DNA of 64,000 bases from Hydrogenophaga sp. A37 (GTDB taxonomy: Bacteria; Pseudomonadota; Gammaproteobacteria; Burkholderiales; Burkholderiaceae_C). The position numbers and the translations under genes were made by a program. Below the pieces are notes generated by a model. That model worked only from the letters and a program-made list of their open reading frames with translations, was not told where the DNA came from and ran no database searches. The DNA lies in NCBI RefSeq assembly GCF_002001205.1, contig NZ_MUNZ01000188.1, forward strand, positions 62,001-126,000, given 5' to 3'. This document shows, piece by piece, positions 8,902-21,322 of this stretch. The stretch's first letter is position 1, and every line of letters starts with the position of its first letter.

Positions 8902-10929
8902 TCAGTTCATCGGCCAGGCCAGATAGGCCACACCTTCGTAGGTGTAGTACTGACCCAGTGTGTTGATGATGCTGTCACGCTCGGCCGCACTGGTGGTGTA
9001 GAGGTGGGTGCCTGCCGAATTGCGGAAGAAACGGTAAACCTCGACCGTGCCTTCAGCTGGGGCGCTAGCTTGACGCGCGTACCAGGCGATGCCTTCGTAG
9101 GTGTAGATCTGCGACAGGTTGGCAATGACAGAGAGCCTCTCGCTTTCGCTGATGGTGTAGAAGTGGGTGCCGGTCTGGCGGTTGATGAAGCGGTGCACCG
9201 CGCTGAGGCCGCTGCCCGGTGCCGGGGCCACCATGAACACCGGCGCTTCGTAGGTCAGTCGGGTGTTGGTGGCTCGCACACTGTCACGTTCGGTCACGCT
9301 GGCGCTGAAGAAGTGGGTTCCGTTGAAGGTGTTGTAGAACCTGAACACCATGCGGTAGCCGGGGTTGAGCCAGTTGATCAGGCCGTTTTCGTAGGCGATG
9401 TCGAAGCGGCCGTAGTAGTCCTTGCCGGTGGGATTGGTGCAAGACGAGGTGCCCCCCCACAGCTGCCCGATGATTTGGGGGTTGCTGGTGGTGCCTTCAT
9501 GGAAAAGGGCCGAGCCACTGCTGCCGCCTTCGGTGATGCCTGTATTCCACTGCACTTCGTACATGGGGTAGCTGGCGTTGGTGTTGATCGCGCCCAGGTC
9601 GTTGCCGAGGTAGTTCAGGTAGTTGGTCAAGCGGCCATCGCTGCGGCGCATGAGGTCACCCCCCGGGTGGTGCAAGGCGGTGTAGACGGTGCCCGTGTTG
9701 ATTCCATGGCGCTGGAACTGCCAGCCGGCGTACATGGCGCCGGCGGGTGGTTGGTAGGGAAGATCGAGAAACGAGGTGTCGGTGCCCGTGGGGTTGTTCA
9801 GGCTGCCCGATGTTTCGGAGCGGTTGAACAGCAAAGTTGCTCCGCCACCAATGGTGTGGGCATTAGGGTTGAGGGTGTTGTTATTGCAGGCTGACGAGCG
9901 CCAGAACCAGCTGGTGAGCAGCGTGCTCGCAACCGTTTGTGTGCCGATGCAATGGTTGGCGGTCAGGATATAGCCTTGTTGCGTGACGCCCCGGTTGGCG
10001 ACCAGCGTGCCCGTGCAGGTGTATTGAATTCCTGCGTCCACGAAATCCATCGACGACACTGAGTTGACGGCAGGGGGCAGGGTGCAAGTGGCATCGGGAT
10101 TGAGGTTGGCGCACTCGGTCTTGGCCTGAATCAGGCTCAGGTTGGCTTCCATGGCTGTTTCCACACCATGGATGACGGTCGGCACGCTGAAGCCCACGCT
10201 GGCCGTATCACGCCCCGCAGGCAACTCCACTTCCAGCACAGTGGCTTCGCCCATGGTCCCCGGCATCCAGTATGTGTGGGCCGCCGCAGAGTCCCCGTCA
10301 GCCTTCACGTTGGCGCGGATGGCCGAGTTGATGTGGGCGCCGGTGGTCTGCTGCGCTTTGCTGCTGCCGTCGGCGTAGACGCGCAGTGTGAGATCGTCGG
10401 GCAGGTTTTGAATCAGCAGGCCCAGGCGGAGGGCTTTGGCCCCGGTTGAGCTCAAACGCAGCTCGGCGCGCTGGGTGCCGGTTGCGGTGGCGCTCCAGGT
10501 CAGCAGTTCTTGGAGACTCTTGCGGTTGCTGGTCGCAGCGACCGGGCGTGCAAAGCCAATCTGGTAGGCCTTCGCCCCCCCGAAGGCACTCGACGACTTG
10601 CGGTTGTTCTTGTTGCGTTTCTCCAGGTCGGCCGCAGAGGGGGCGCCCAGATTAATGCTGGCGCCGGCCTTGCGAACCGAGGTGGTGTCCACGGTGACCG
10701 AGGTGACAGGACCCGCTTCGGCCTGGGCAGCAGCCGCTGCCGGCTGGGTCACGGCGTTCGCGCTATTGAAGCTCACCGGTTCAGCAGCGGCTTCCGATGG
10801 GGTTTCCGTTGCTTTGGCGCTGGAAGCTGACTTTGATTGAGCGGATTGGGCCGTTTCATCGGCGCCCCCGCAGGCCGCCAACCCCAACACAGCCGTCAAA
10901 GCCAGCCATCGCATGTATTTCCCCGACAT
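8902..10929 (-). CDS. Lipoprotein trypsin-like serine protease with three DUF5648 repeats
   Basis: The 675-residue product has a signal peptide ending in a lipobox (LAAC, Cys20). A low-complexity Ala/Ser/Glu segment (about 21-75) and a beta-rich region (about 120-255) precede a chymotrypsin-fold domain (about 275-520). The triad is visible as His326 in ILTANHC, Asp384 in GTDTSFLD and Ser471 in EGGSSGSALF; this arrangement resembles lysyl endopeptidase (Achromobacter protease I). The C terminus holds three tandem copies of a 45-residue motif (RFYNTFNGTHFFS, RFINRQTGTHFYT, RFFRNSAGTHLYT, each followed by YEAPVF/YEGIAW/YEGVAY), matching DUF5648, a beta-propeller-like or carbohydrate-associated repeat. 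Expected to be outer-membrane anchored or secreted. Substrate unknown. Confidence 0.85.
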   Translation of the reverse strand: MSGKYMRWLALTAVLGLAACGGADETAQSAQSKSASSAKATETPSEAAAEPVSFNSANAVTQPAAAAAQAEAGPVTSVTVDTTSVRKAGASINLGAPSAADLEKRNKNNRKSSSAFGGAKAYQIGFARPVAATSNRKSLQELLTWSATATGTQRAELRLSSTGAKALRLGLLIQNLPDDLTLRVYADGSSKAQQTTGAHINSAIRANVKADGDSAAAHTYWMPGTMGEATVLEVELPAGRDTASVGFSVPTVIHGVETAMEANLSLIQAKTECANLNPDATCTLPPAVNSVSSMDFVDAGIQYTCTGTLVANRGVTQQGYILTANHCIGTQTVASTLLTSWFWRSSACNNNTLNPNAHTIGGGATLLFNRSETSGSLNNPTGTDTSFLDLPYQPPAGAMYAGWQFQRHGINTGTVYTALHHPGGDLMRRSDGRLTNYLNYLGNDLGAINTNASYPMYEVQWNTGITEGGSSGSALFHEGTTSNPQIIGQLWGGTSSCTNPTGKDYYGRFDIAYENGLINWLNPGYRMVFRFYNTFNGTHFFSASVTERDSVRATNTRLTYEAPVFMVAPAPGSGLSAVHRFINRQTGTHFYTISESERLSVIANLSQIYTYEGIAWYARQASAPAEGTVEVYRFFRNSAGTHLYTTSAAERDSIINTLGQYYTYEGVAYLAWPMN

Positions 10930-11076
10930 GGTGATCCTCTGAATTGCAAAAAAGAAGAATTGTAGGGTCGTGCCCTCCGGTCTTGCGATCCCCGCCGGGC
11001 CGCCTGCTCAGTACTTCGTACCGGTTGTACCCTTCGCCGCTGCGCCCTGGTTCAGGCGTGTCCGCTATAGGTCTTT

Positions 11077-12428
<1,352 letters not shown>

Positions 12429-12467
12429 GTCTGAGGGTTGGGGGTGGTGCGAGACAATCCTGGGTGT

Positions 12468-13814
12468 ATGAACACCCTTTCTGAATGGCTCGCCCACTGC
12501 GAGCGTCTGCACCCCCAAGGCATCAGCGGCATCGAACTCGGGCTAGACCGCGTGCAACGCGTCGCGCAGCGCATGCAGCTGAACCTGGCCTGCCCTGTGA
12601 TCACCGTGGCGGGCACCAATGGCAAAGGCTCCACCTGCGCCATGTTGGAAGCGATTTATGGCGAGGCGGGCTACCGCACCGGCGTGTACACCTCGCCGCA
12701 CCTGGTGCACTTCGAAGAGCGCTGCCGCGTCGCGGGCGAGGTGGACGCCCAGGCCCTGGTGCCTGGCTTCGCCGAGGTGGAGGCCGCGCGCCTGGGGGAG
12801 GCGAGCGACGACGGCCTGGGCGAGGTGCAGCTGACCTATTTCGAGTTCACCACCCTGGCCATCCTGCGCACGCTCGCGGGCAGCGGGATCGATGTGGCCA
12901 TCTTGGAGGTGGGGCTGGGCGGGCGGCTCGACGCGGTGAACATCGTCGATTCTGATTGCGCTGTCATCACCTGCATCGCGCTGGACCACATGGCCCTACT
13001 GGGGCCGGACCGCGAAGCCATTGGGTACGAGAAAGCCGGCATCATGCGCACCGGCCGCCCGGTGGTGGTGAGCGACCCGGTGCCGCCGCAAAGCGTGCTG
13101 GACCGCGCGCTGGAAGTGGGCGCCAACCTGTGGCGCCTGGGCAAGGACTTCCACTTCGCCGGCGACCAGCAGCAATGGGGCTGGGCCATGCACCCTTCGC
13201 ACGGCGGGCGGCGCTACAGCGGGCTGGCCTACCCGGCGCTGCGTGGCGCCAACCAGCTGGTCAATGCGTCGGGGGTGCTCGCGGCCATCGAAGCCCTGCG
13301 CCCGCGCCTGCCGGTGACCGCGCAGGCGGTGCGCAACGGGCTGGCCATGGTCGAACTGCCCGGACGCTTCCAGATTGTGCCTGGCACGCCCACCCTGGTG
13401 CTGGACGTGGCGCACAACCCGCACTCGGTGGCCGCACTGGCGGAAAACCTGGACGCGATGGGTTATTACCCCACCACCCACGCGGTGTTTGGCGCCATGG
13501 CCGACAAGGACCTCGGCGCGATGCTGGAGCGCATCGCACCCCTGATCGACCGCTGGCACCTCACCGATTTGCCACTGCCGCGTGCCAGTACCGCCGAGGC
13601 GCTGGCCGAGCAACTGGACGCCCATGCGGCCACTGCGCCCAAGGGCCAGAGCCGCGTGGCTGGACGCCACGCCAACCCCATGGCGGCGCTGCGCGCGGCA
13701 GTGTCGATGGCGGACCCCGCTGATAGAATCGTGGTCTTTGGTTCCTTCTTCACCGTGGGTGGGGTTTTGCAGGACGGCGTGCCCCGTCTGTCGGCCAAAC
13801 ACCTCGCGGCCTGA
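12468..13814 (+). CDS. folC: Bifunctional folylpolyglutamate synthase/dihydrofolate synthase
   Basis: The 448-residue Mur-ligase-type enzyme adds glutamate to dihydropteroate and folates. ATP-binding P-loop VAGTNGKGSTCAMLE, YTSPHLVHFEER, the EVGLGGRLDAVN block, CIALDHMALLGPDREAIGYEKAGI (in two pieces) and the C-terminal DVAHNPHSVAAL are diagnostic. It opens the classical folC-dedD-cvpA-purF gene order. Start at 12468 (MNTLSEWLAHCERLHP) fits the family; an in-frame start ten codons upstream is less likely. Confidence 0.96.
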   Translation: MNTLSEWLAHCERLHPQGISGIELGLDRVQRVAQRMQLNLACPVITVAGTNGKGSTCAMLEAIYGEAGYRTGVYTSPHLVHFEERCRVAGEVDAQALVPGFAEVEAARLGEASDDGLGEVQLTYFEFTTLAILRTLAGSGIDVAILEVGLGGRLDAVNIVDSDCAVITCIALDHMALLGPDREAIGYEKAGIMRTGRPVVVSDPVPPQSVLDRALEVGANLWRLGKDFHFAGDQQQWGWAMHPSHGGRRYSGLAYPALRGANQLVNASGVLAAIEALRPRLPVTAQAVRNGLAMVELPGRFQIVPGTPTLVLDVAHNPHSVAALAENLDAMGYYPTTHAVFGAMADKDLGAMLERIAPLIDRWHLTDLPLPRASTAEALAEQLDAHAATAPKGQSRVAGRHANPMAALRAAVSMADPADRIVVFGSFFTVGGVLQDGVPRLSAKHLAA

Positions 13815-13850
13815 CCGCTCCCGCCGCCCTTTGCCAGGGTCCGATCCCGA

Positions 13851-14603
13851 ATGCTCACTTCCCGCTCCGGTACCCAGGGCCACCCGGCCCCTCCGCCGCC
13901 CCAAAGCATTGAGGCCGTGCGCCGCAGGGCGCGCCATCGCCTGATCGGAGCTGCGGTGCTGGTGCTGGTGGGCGTGCTCGGTTTCCCCTTGTTGTTCGAC
14001 ACCCAGCCGCGCCCGATCGCGGTGGACATTCCCATCGAAATTCCGTCGCGCAACCCCGCGCCTTCTGCTTCGTCCGCAAAACCTGCTGCCCCTGCCGCAT
14101 CGGACAGCGCCAAGTCATCCGGGACTGGCGTGTCCACTGGTGAAAGCCTGAGCGCGCGCGAAGAGGAGGTGGAGTCCAAGCCGGCCGTCGTTGCCAAGGC
14201 AGACAAGGCAGAAGTGGCCAAGCTGGACGCTGCAAAGCCACAGCCCACGGCGAGCGATAAGGGTGCCGCCGAAACCGTGCCTGCCAAGCCTGCAGAGAAG
14301 ACAGCTGAAAAGTCCGTGGCCAAAGCGGACGAAAAGACCAGCGATAAAGCCGACGACAAGCCTGCCGAGGGTGCCGAACGCATCGTGGTGCAGGTCGGTG
14401 CTTTTGCCGAAGTCGAGCGCGCACGCGAGGCGCGCCTCAAGCTGGAGCGCGCCGGACTCAAGACCTACACCCACGTGGCCGAGACTTCGCAGGGCAAGCG
14501 CATCCGTGTGCGCATGGGGCCGTTCGCCACCCGCGCCGAGGCCGACAAGGCTGCTGCCCGCGCCAAGGCGCTGGGCCTGCCGACGGCCTTGCTGTGGCTG
14601 TGA
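13851..14603 (+). CDS. SPOR-domain cell-division-type membrane protein (DedD-like)
   Basis: The 250-residue protein has an arginine-rich cytoplasmic start, one transmembrane helix (LIGAAVLVLVGVLGFPLLF, about residues 31-49), a long Ala/Lys/Pro-rich linker (about 60-175) and a C-terminal SPOR domain (about 178-250: VVQVGAFAEVERAREARLKL ... RIRVRMGPFATRAEADKAAA). SPOR domains bind denuded glycan at the division septum. Position between folC and cvpA matches dedD in E. coli, though the linker is longer and more charged. Confidence 0.88.
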   Translation: MLTSRSGTQGHPAPPPPQSIEAVRRRARHRLIGAAVLVLVGVLGFPLLFDTQPRPIAVDIPIEIPSRNPAPSASSAKPAAPAASDSAKSSGTGVSTGESLSAREEEVESKPAVVAKADKAEVAKLDAAKPQPTASDKGAAETVPAKPAEKTAEKSVAKADEKTSDKADDKPAEGAERIVVQVGAFAEVERAREARLKLERAGLKTYTHVAETSQGKRIRVRMGPFATRAEADKAAARAKALGLPTALLWL

Positions 14604-14634
14604 TGTCTGACGGCCTGGCCCGGATGGGCGGGGC

Positions 14635-15120
14635 ATGAACGCGGTAGACGGCGTTCTGCTGGCGATCTTGTTGTTGTCGGCGGTGGTGGGCCTGTGGCGC
14701 GGGCTGGTCTACGAGGTGCTGTCGGTCGCGGCCTGGGTGGTCGCGTTTGTGGTGGCCCAGGCGTATGCGGGTGTGGTGGCCGGGATGTTGCCCATGGGGG
14801 AGGCCTCGCCTGCCTTGCGACTGGCGGCCGGGTTTGCACTGACCTTCATCGCCACGGCCTTTGCCGGGGGCCTGGTGGCCTGGATGGTGAAGCGCATGGT
14901 GTCTGCCGTGGGCCTGCGGCCGATTGACCGGGTGCTGGGTGGCGCGTTTGGTCTCTTGCGCGGTGCGGTGATTTTGCTGGCACTGGCGGTGGTGGTTGAC
15001 ATGACGCCCCTCCATTCCAACGAACAGTGGAAGGCGTCGATGGTGGCGCAGGTGCTGGCCGACGGGCTGCACACGCTCAAACCCCTGCTGCCGCCGTCGG
15101 TGGCGGGCTATCTGTCTTGA
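14635..15120 (+). CDS. cvpA: CvpA family membrane protein
   Basis: The 161-residue protein has four hydrophobic segments (about 5-25, 30-52, 65-85, 104-123) and the family opening NAVDGVLLAILLLSAVVGLWRGLVYEVLS. CvpA was named for colicin V production and supports envelope or bile stress tolerance in enterobacteria. It lies between the SPOR gene and purF, as in many Proteobacteria. Confidence 0.9.
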   Translation: MNAVDGVLLAILLLSAVVGLWRGLVYEVLSVAAWVVAFVVAQAYAGVVAGMLPMGEASPALRLAAGFALTFIATAFAGGLVAWMVKRMVSAVGLRPIDRVLGGAFGLLRGAVILLALAVVVDMTPLHSNEQWKASMVAQVLADGLHTLKPLLPPSVAGYLS

Positions 15121-15153
15121 ATTTTTTGTCAATGTTTCGCTGAGGATCCAATC

Positions 15154-16656
<1,503 letters not shown>

Positions 16657-16670
16657 TCGAGGAGTACGCG

Positions 16671-17888
16671 ATGAGCCATGACAATGCCTCCCCCGGGGCC
16701 CGCCTGCACCGCGAAACGCTGGCGGTGCGCCAGGCTGTCGAGCGCAGCCAGTACGGCGAGAACTCGGAGGCCCTGTACCTGACCACCGGTTTCGTGCAGC
16801 CCTCGGCCGAGGCCTCGGCGCGCCGCTTTGCCGGCGACGAGGACGGCTATACCTATGGCCGTTCCGGCAACCCCACGGTCACCAGCTTCGAACAGCGCCT
16901 GGCGGCGATGGAAGGCGCTGAGGCCTGCATGGCCACCGCCTCGGGTATGGCGGCCGTGATGCTGATGTGCTTCAGCCTGTTGAAGGCGGGCGACCATGTC
17001 GTCATCTCGCAGTCCATGTTCGGATCGACCCTCAAACTGATCGGGTCGGAGTTCGGGCGCTTCGGTGTCGAGACCTCCGTGGTGCCGCAGACCGATCTGG
17101 CCGCGTGGCAGGCGGCCATGCGGCCCAGCACCCGGCTGCTGTTTGCCGAAACCCCGACCAACCCGCTGGGTGAGGTGTGCGACATCCGGGCGCTGGCCGA
17201 GATCGCGCACAACGCCGGCGCGCTGTTGGCGGTGGACAACTGTTTTGCCACACCCGCGCTGCAGCGCCCCATCGAGCTGGGGGCCGACATCGTCATGCAT
17301 TCCGGCACCAAGTACCTCGACGGGCAGGGTCGCGTGATGGCCGGTGCCCTGTGTGCGACCGAAGCCATGGTTCGCGAGAAGTTTCTGCCGGTGCAGAAGA
17401 ACTCGGGCATGGTGCTCTCGCCCTTCAACGCCTGGGTGGTGCTCAAGGGCCTGGAAACGCTGGACCTGCGCATGAAGGCGCAAAGCGCGCAGACACTGAA
17501 TCTGGCGCAGTGGCTGGAATCGCACCGCGCCGTGGGCCGCGTGTACTACCCCGGGCTGCCCAGCCATCCCCAGCACGAACTGGCCATGCGCCAGATGGGT
17601 GGCATCGGTGGAGCGGTGGTGTCCTTCGATGTGCGCGCCGACAACGCGGAACAGGCACGCCAGCGCGCCTTTCATGTGCTTGACCAGCTCCAAGTGCTGT
17701 CACTGTGCACGAACCTGGGCGACACCAAGACCCTGTGCACCCATTCGGCGAGCACCTCGCACGGCAAGCTCTCCGAAGCGCAGCGCCAGGCAGCCGGCAT
17801 CGGCCAGGGCCTGATCCGCGTGGCGGTGGGACTTGAGCACCTGGACGACATCTGCAAGGACCTCGACCGCGGTCTGTCCAGCCTCTGA
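16671..17888 (+). CDS. metZ: O-succinylhomoserine sulfhydrylase
   Basis: The 405-residue PLP enzyme belongs to the Cys/Met metabolism family and makes homocysteine from O-succinylhomoserine and sulfide. [24 protein letters not shown], the ATASGMAAV cofactor-phosphate loop, [27 protein letters not shown], and the PLP lysine in [11 protein letters not shown] are clear, and the C terminus [21 protein letters not shown] is typical. MetZ immediately after purF is characteristic of Pseudomonas and many betaproteobacteria, which supports metZ over metB or metC. Confidence 0.93.
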   Translation: MSHDNASPGARLHRETLAVRQAVERSQYGENSEALYLTTGFVQPSAEASARRFAGDEDGYTYGRSGNPTVTSFEQRLAAMEGAEACMATASGMAAVMLMCFSLLKAGDHVVISQSMFGSTLKLIGSEFGRFGVETSVVPQTDLAAWQAAMRPSTRLLFAETPTNPLGEVCDIRALAEIAHNAGALLAVDNCFATPALQRPIELGADIVMHSGTKYLDGQGRVMAGALCATEAMVREKFLPVQKNSGMVLSPFNAWVVLKGLETLDLRMKAQSAQTLNLAQWLESHRAVGRVYYPGLPSHPQHELAMRQMGGIGGAVVSFDVRADNAEQARQRAFHVLDQLQVLSLCTNLGDTKTLCTHSASTSHGKLSEAQRQAAGIGQGLIRVAVGLEHLDDICKDLDRGLSSL

Positions 17889-17905
17889 TTTTTCTGAACC
17901 ATTCC

Positions 17906-19288
17906 ATGACCGTTCGCACTCGCTTCGCTCCCTCGCCCACCGGTTTCATCCACCTGGGCAACATCCGCTCGGCGCTTTACCCTTGGGCGTTCGCCCGCGC
18001 CACCGGCGGCACCTTCATCCTGCGCATCGAAGACACCGACCTGGAACGCTCGTCGCAGGCGGCGGTGGACGTGATCATTGAGGGCATGAAGTGGCTCGGC
18101 CTGGACCACGACGAGGGCCCCTTTTATCAAATGCAGCGCATGGACCGCTACAAGGCGGTGCTGGCCGACATGGTGACCGACGGACACGTCTATCCCTGCT
18201 ACATGAGCATGGCCGAACTCGACGCGCTGCGCGAGCGCCAGATGTCCAACAAAGAGAAGCCGCGCTACGACGGCACCTGGCGTCCCGAGCCGGGCAAGGT
18301 CTTGCCGCCGGTGCCTGAAGGCGTGAAGCCCGTGCTGCGCTTCAAGAACCCGCAAGGCGGCGTGGTTGCCTGGGACGACAAGGTCAAGGGCTTGATCGAA
18401 ATTCGCAACGACGAGCTGGATGACCTGGTGATCGCGCGGCCCGACGGCACGCCCACCTACAACTTCTGCGTGGTGGTGGACGACATCGACATGGCCATCA
18501 CCCATGTGATCCGTGGCGATGACCATGTCAACAACACGCCGCGACAGATCAACATCTTCCGTGCGCTCGGCAAAGAGCCACCGGTCTACGCTCACCTTCC
18601 CACCGTGCTCAACGAGCTGGGCGAGAAGATGAGCAAGCGCAACGGCGCGAAGCCCGTGACGCAGTACCGCGACGAAGGCTACCTGCCCGATGCGATGGTG
18701 AACTACCTCGCGCGCCTGGGCTGGAGCCATGGCGACGACGAAATCTTCAGCCGCGCGCAGTTCCTCGAATGGTTCAACCTGGACCACCTCGGCCGCAGCG
18801 CCGCGCAGTTCGATGAAGCCAAGCTGCGCTGGGTCAATGCCCAGCACATGAAGGCGATGGACGATGTGGCGCTCAGCACCCTGGTGGCCGAGCAGTTGGC
18901 AAAACGCGGCATCACCGCCGACGACCGCCTGGCCCGCATCTGCGGTCTGTTCAAGGACCGCTGCGACACCACGGTGGCGTTGGCCGGGTGGGCTGCAGCG
19001 TTCTATGGGGATGTGACGCCGAGCGCAGAAGAGCTTGCCCAACACGTCACCGAGCTGATCAAACCCGCGTTGTCGACGCTGGCGCAGAAGCTGGCTGCTG
19101 GTGCCTGGGACAAAGCCAGCATCTCGACCGCCATCAAGGAAACCATCACTGCCCATGGCATCAAGATGCCGCAACTGGCCATGCCGGTGCGCGTGCTGGT
19201 GATGGGCACGGCCCAGACGCCGTCGCTCGATGCGGTGCTCGAACTGCAAAATCAGCAAACAGTTTTGGCAAGGCTTCAAAACGCCTGA
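17906..19288 (+). CDS. gltX: Glutamyl-tRNA synthetase
   Basis: The 460-residue class I synthetase carries the HIGH-type motif in [19 protein letters not shown], the KMSKS-type loop [11 protein letters not shown], and the family blocks [18 protein letters not shown], and FNFC-type active-site segment [24 protein letters not shown] (in parts). It charges tRNA-Glu, and a tRNA-Glu gene lies 230 bases downstream. A promoter for the tRNA cluster overlaps its last codons. Confidence 0.96.
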   Translation: MTVRTRFAPSPTGFIHLGNIRSALYPWAFARATGGTFILRIEDTDLERSSQAAVDVIIEGMKWLGLDHDEGPFYQMQRMDRYKAVLADMVTDGHVYPCYMSMAELDALRERQMSNKEKPRYDGTWRPEPGKVLPPVPEGVKPVLRFKNPQGGVVAWDDKVKGLIEIRNDELDDLVIARPDGTPTYNFCVVVDDIDMAITHVIRGDDHVNNTPRQINIFRALGKEPPVYAHLPTVLNELGEKMSKRNGAKPVTQYRDEGYLPDAMVNYLARLGWSHGDDEIFSRAQFLEWFNLDHLGRSAAQFDEAKLRWVNAQHMKAMDDVALSTLVAEQLAKRGITADDRLARICGLFKDRCDTTVALAGWAAAFYGDVTPSAEELAQHVTELIKPALSTLAQKLAAGAWDKASISTAIKETITAHGIKMPQLAMPVRVLVMGTAQTPSLDAVLELQNQQTVLARLQNA

Positions 19289-19303
19289 AAAATGTCCTAT
19301 AAT
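19275..19303 (+). promoter_or_regulatory. Candidate sigma-70 promoter of the tRNA cluster
   Basis: A perfect -10 hexamer TATAAT (19298-19303) lies 17 bases after TTCAAA (19275-19280). The -35 is inside the 3' end of gltX and transcription would start about 55 bases before tRNA-Ala. A second weaker extended -10 (TGATACAAT, -10 hexamer 19482-19487) precedes tRNA-Glu. Confidence 0.6.
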
Positions 19304-19363
19304 TTGAGGCTTGCTGATTCACACCAAGCGGTGACATGTGAAGCGTGAATCGACACACCCTGT

Positions 19364-19439
<76 letters not shown>

Positions 19440-19514
19440 CAGTTTGTGAAGCTTGTATCGGATAAGCGATTGCGCCGCTGATACAATGCGGAGTTCTGGA
19501 AGTTCCAAGGTTTT

Positions 19515-19590
19515 GACCCTATCGTCTAGAGGCCTAGGACATCACCCTTTCACGGTGAGTACCGGGGTTCGAATCCCCGTAGGGTCGCCA
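19515..19590 (+). tRNA. tRNA-Glu(TTC)
   Basis: Acceptor arm GACCCTA pairs with TAGGGTC; anticodon stem TCACC/GGTGA encloses loop CTTTCAC, anticodon TTC; T arm GGGGTTCGAATCCCC. The discriminator is G and CCA is encoded. It lies downstream of gltX, its cognate synthetase. Confidence 0.96.
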
Positions 19591-19646
19591 AGTTTGTGGC
19601 ACTTGGCTTGAAGCTGAAAGGCATCAGGCAAAAGCTGCACCACTGC

Positions 19647-19723
19647 GGAGTGGTAGTTCAGTTGGTTAGAATACCGGCCTGTCACGCCGGGGGTCGCGGG
19701 TTCGAGCCCCGTCCACTCCGCCA
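19647..19723 (+). tRNA. tRNA-Asp(GTC)
   Basis: Acceptor arm GGAGTGG pairs with CCACTCC; anticodon stem CCGGC/GCCGG encloses CTGTCAC, anticodon GTC; T arm CGGGTTCGAGCCCCG. Discriminator G and encoded CCA. Last gene of the cluster before the terminator. Confidence 0.96.
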
Positions 19724-19732
19724 GTTATAGAC

Positions 19733-19766
19733 AAACCGCCCAGTTGCAAGACTGCGGCGGTTTTTT
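19733..19766 (+). terminator. Intrinsic terminator of the tRNA cluster
   Basis: AAACCGCC pairs with GGCGGTTT, with an inner CAGT/ACTG stem and loop TGCAAG; the hairpin is followed by a run of T residues. It ends the tRNA transcript ten bases after tRNA-Asp. The complementary A run is too short for strong bidirectional use. Confidence 0.9.
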
Positions 19767-19826
19767 CTTGTGTGCTTCAGAATGGGTTTGGTCTGGAGTG
19801 TGGTTGCTATAAGCAGCGTGCTGCCC

Positions 19827-20738
19827 TCAAGTTGCTCGGTCCAGCCTGCCCAGACGCACCAGCCCGGTCGAGAGCGCGGTACCACAAATGATGATGACGC
19901 CACAGGTCACCATCCAGGGGGTGATGCTTTCGTCTAGAAAAAACACACCGTACACCAGTGCAAACACCGGGACCAGAAACGTGACGGTCAGCGCCTTGGA
20001 TGGGCCTGCTTTTTCGATGATGCGGAAAAACAGGATGTAGGCGATGGATGTGCAGAACAAGGCCACCGCCGCGAGCGCACCCCAAGCGCCCAGACTCACG
20101 GGTGTCTCGGGCCAGAACCAGAACGTGGGCAGCGCCAGGCCGAGCGCAGCGCCGATCTGGCTGCCGGTGGCCGTGGCCAGAGGGTGTGCGCCGGTCAGGT
20201 AGCGCTTGGTGTAACTGGCGGCCAGGCCATAACACGTGGTGGCCAGCAGGCAGGCGCCCATGGCCAGCAAGGTCGTGCCGATGGACGCGGCAGCGGTCAC
20301 GCCGGTGGCGCTGAATCCGGATTTCCCGATCACCAGCAGGGTCACGCCGACAAAGCCGATCAGCAAGCCCAACATGCGGGAGCCGCTGGGTCGGTCCTTG
20401 AGCCAGAGCCAGGCCACCACCGCACCGGTCAGGGGAACGGTGGCATTGAGGATGGAGGTCAAGCCGGTGGTGATGTGCAACACGGCGAAAGCAAACAGCG
20501 CAAACGGAATGCCCGAGTTCAGCAGGCCAACAAACAAAATGGGTCGGGCGCGCTGCCGGAAGTCGGCCCAGACGCCTTTGATGAGGAATACCGGCAGCAG
20601 GAACAGCGCGGCGAGTGCGACCCGCAGACCCGCCGTGGGCAGTGCGCCGAATTCGGCAGCGCCCAGGCGCATGAACAGGAACGATGAGCCCCAGAGGGCG
20701 GCGAGCAGGAAAAACTCAAGAAGAAGGGCGGGCGACAT
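19827..20738 (-). CDS. DMT-superfamily (EamA) transporter
   Basis: The 303-residue protein has about ten hydrophobic segments forming two EamA repeats, with family landmarks LWGSSFLFMRLGA near the N terminus, LTSILNATVPLTGAVVAWLWLKD at the end of the first repeat and VFLVPVFALVYGVFFLDE in the second. Members export metabolites, amino acids or drugs; the substrate cannot be told. It starts five bases after the ogt stop, so it is likely the third gene of the alkylation-repair operon. Confidence 0.88.
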   Translation of the reverse strand: MSPALLLEFFLLAALWGSSFLFMRLGAAEFGALPTAGLRVALAALFLLPVFLIKGVWADFRQRARPILFVGLLNSGIPFALFAFAVLHITTGLTSILNATVPLTGAVVAWLWLKDRPSGSRMLGLLIGFVGVTLLVIGKSGFSATGVTAAASIGTTLLAMGACLLATTCYGLAASYTKRYLTGAHPLATATGSQIGAALGLALPTFWFWPETPVSLGAWGALAAVALFCTSIAYILFFRIIEKAGPSKALTVTFLVPVFALVYGVFFLDESITPWMVTCGVIIICGTALSTGLVRLGRLDRAT

Positions 20739-20743
20739 GGGGC

Positions 20744-21322
20744 TCAGTGTGCCGGCAAAGGCTGTGCGGTGGGGTTGCCCGTTGATGTTGTTTGCCCCTG
20801 CGATTGATGCGCTTTGTCGATCAATGCGCCTTCGAGCCGCAGCAGGGCCGCTTTGCGGTCAAGCCCGCCTGCATAGCCGGTGAGTGCGCCCTGAGCGCCA
20901 ACCACCCGGTGGCATGGCACCACGATGCCCAGGGGATTCCGCCCGATGGCCGCGCCCACGGCGCGCACCGCATCGCGCTTGCCGATGGCGCGGGCCAGTT
21001 CGCCGTAGCTCCGTGTCTGGCCAAAAGGAATGTCGAGCAGAGCGCGCCAGACCGATGACTGAAACGCGGTGCCTGCGGACAGGTCCAGCGGCAGTTCAAA
21101 GCGGTCGAGGCGCTGTTCAAAATAGGCGGTCAACTGGGCGGCCGCCGTGTTCAGGATGGCGTTGTCCTGAACGGGTGTCCAGTCCTGGATCTGCCGTTCT
21201 GCAGGCAGGTACCGCTGGTCCATGAACCAGACGCCGCTCAAACCCGAGGGTGTGGCGGCCAGCAGCAAAGGGCCCAGTGGCGAGAGTACAGTGGTTTTCA
21301 CCCGGTGCGTGGTGGGGGTCAT
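20744..21322 (-). CDS. ogt: Methylated-DNA--protein-cysteine methyltransferase
   Basis: The 192-residue protein transfers alkyl groups from O6-alkylguanine to its own cysteine. The active site IVVPCHRVVGAQG, the recognition-helix block RAVGAAIGRNP, FGQTRSYGELA and the ALTGYAGGLDRKAALLRLEG end are all intact. The first four bases overlap the end of the Ada-AlkA gene (ATGA), giving translational coupling. A Gln/Thr-rich tail of about 25 residues extends past the usual end. Confidence 0.94.
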   Translation of the reverse strand: MTPTTHRVKTTVLSPLGPLLLAATPSGLSGVWFMDQRYLPAERQIQDWTPVQDNAILNTAAAQLTAYFEQRLDRFELPLDLSAGTAFQSSVWRALLDIPFGQTRSYGELARAIGKRDAVRAVGAAIGRNPLGIVVPCHRVVGAQGALTGYAGGLDRKAALLRLEGALIDKAHQSQGQTTSTGNPTAQPLPAH

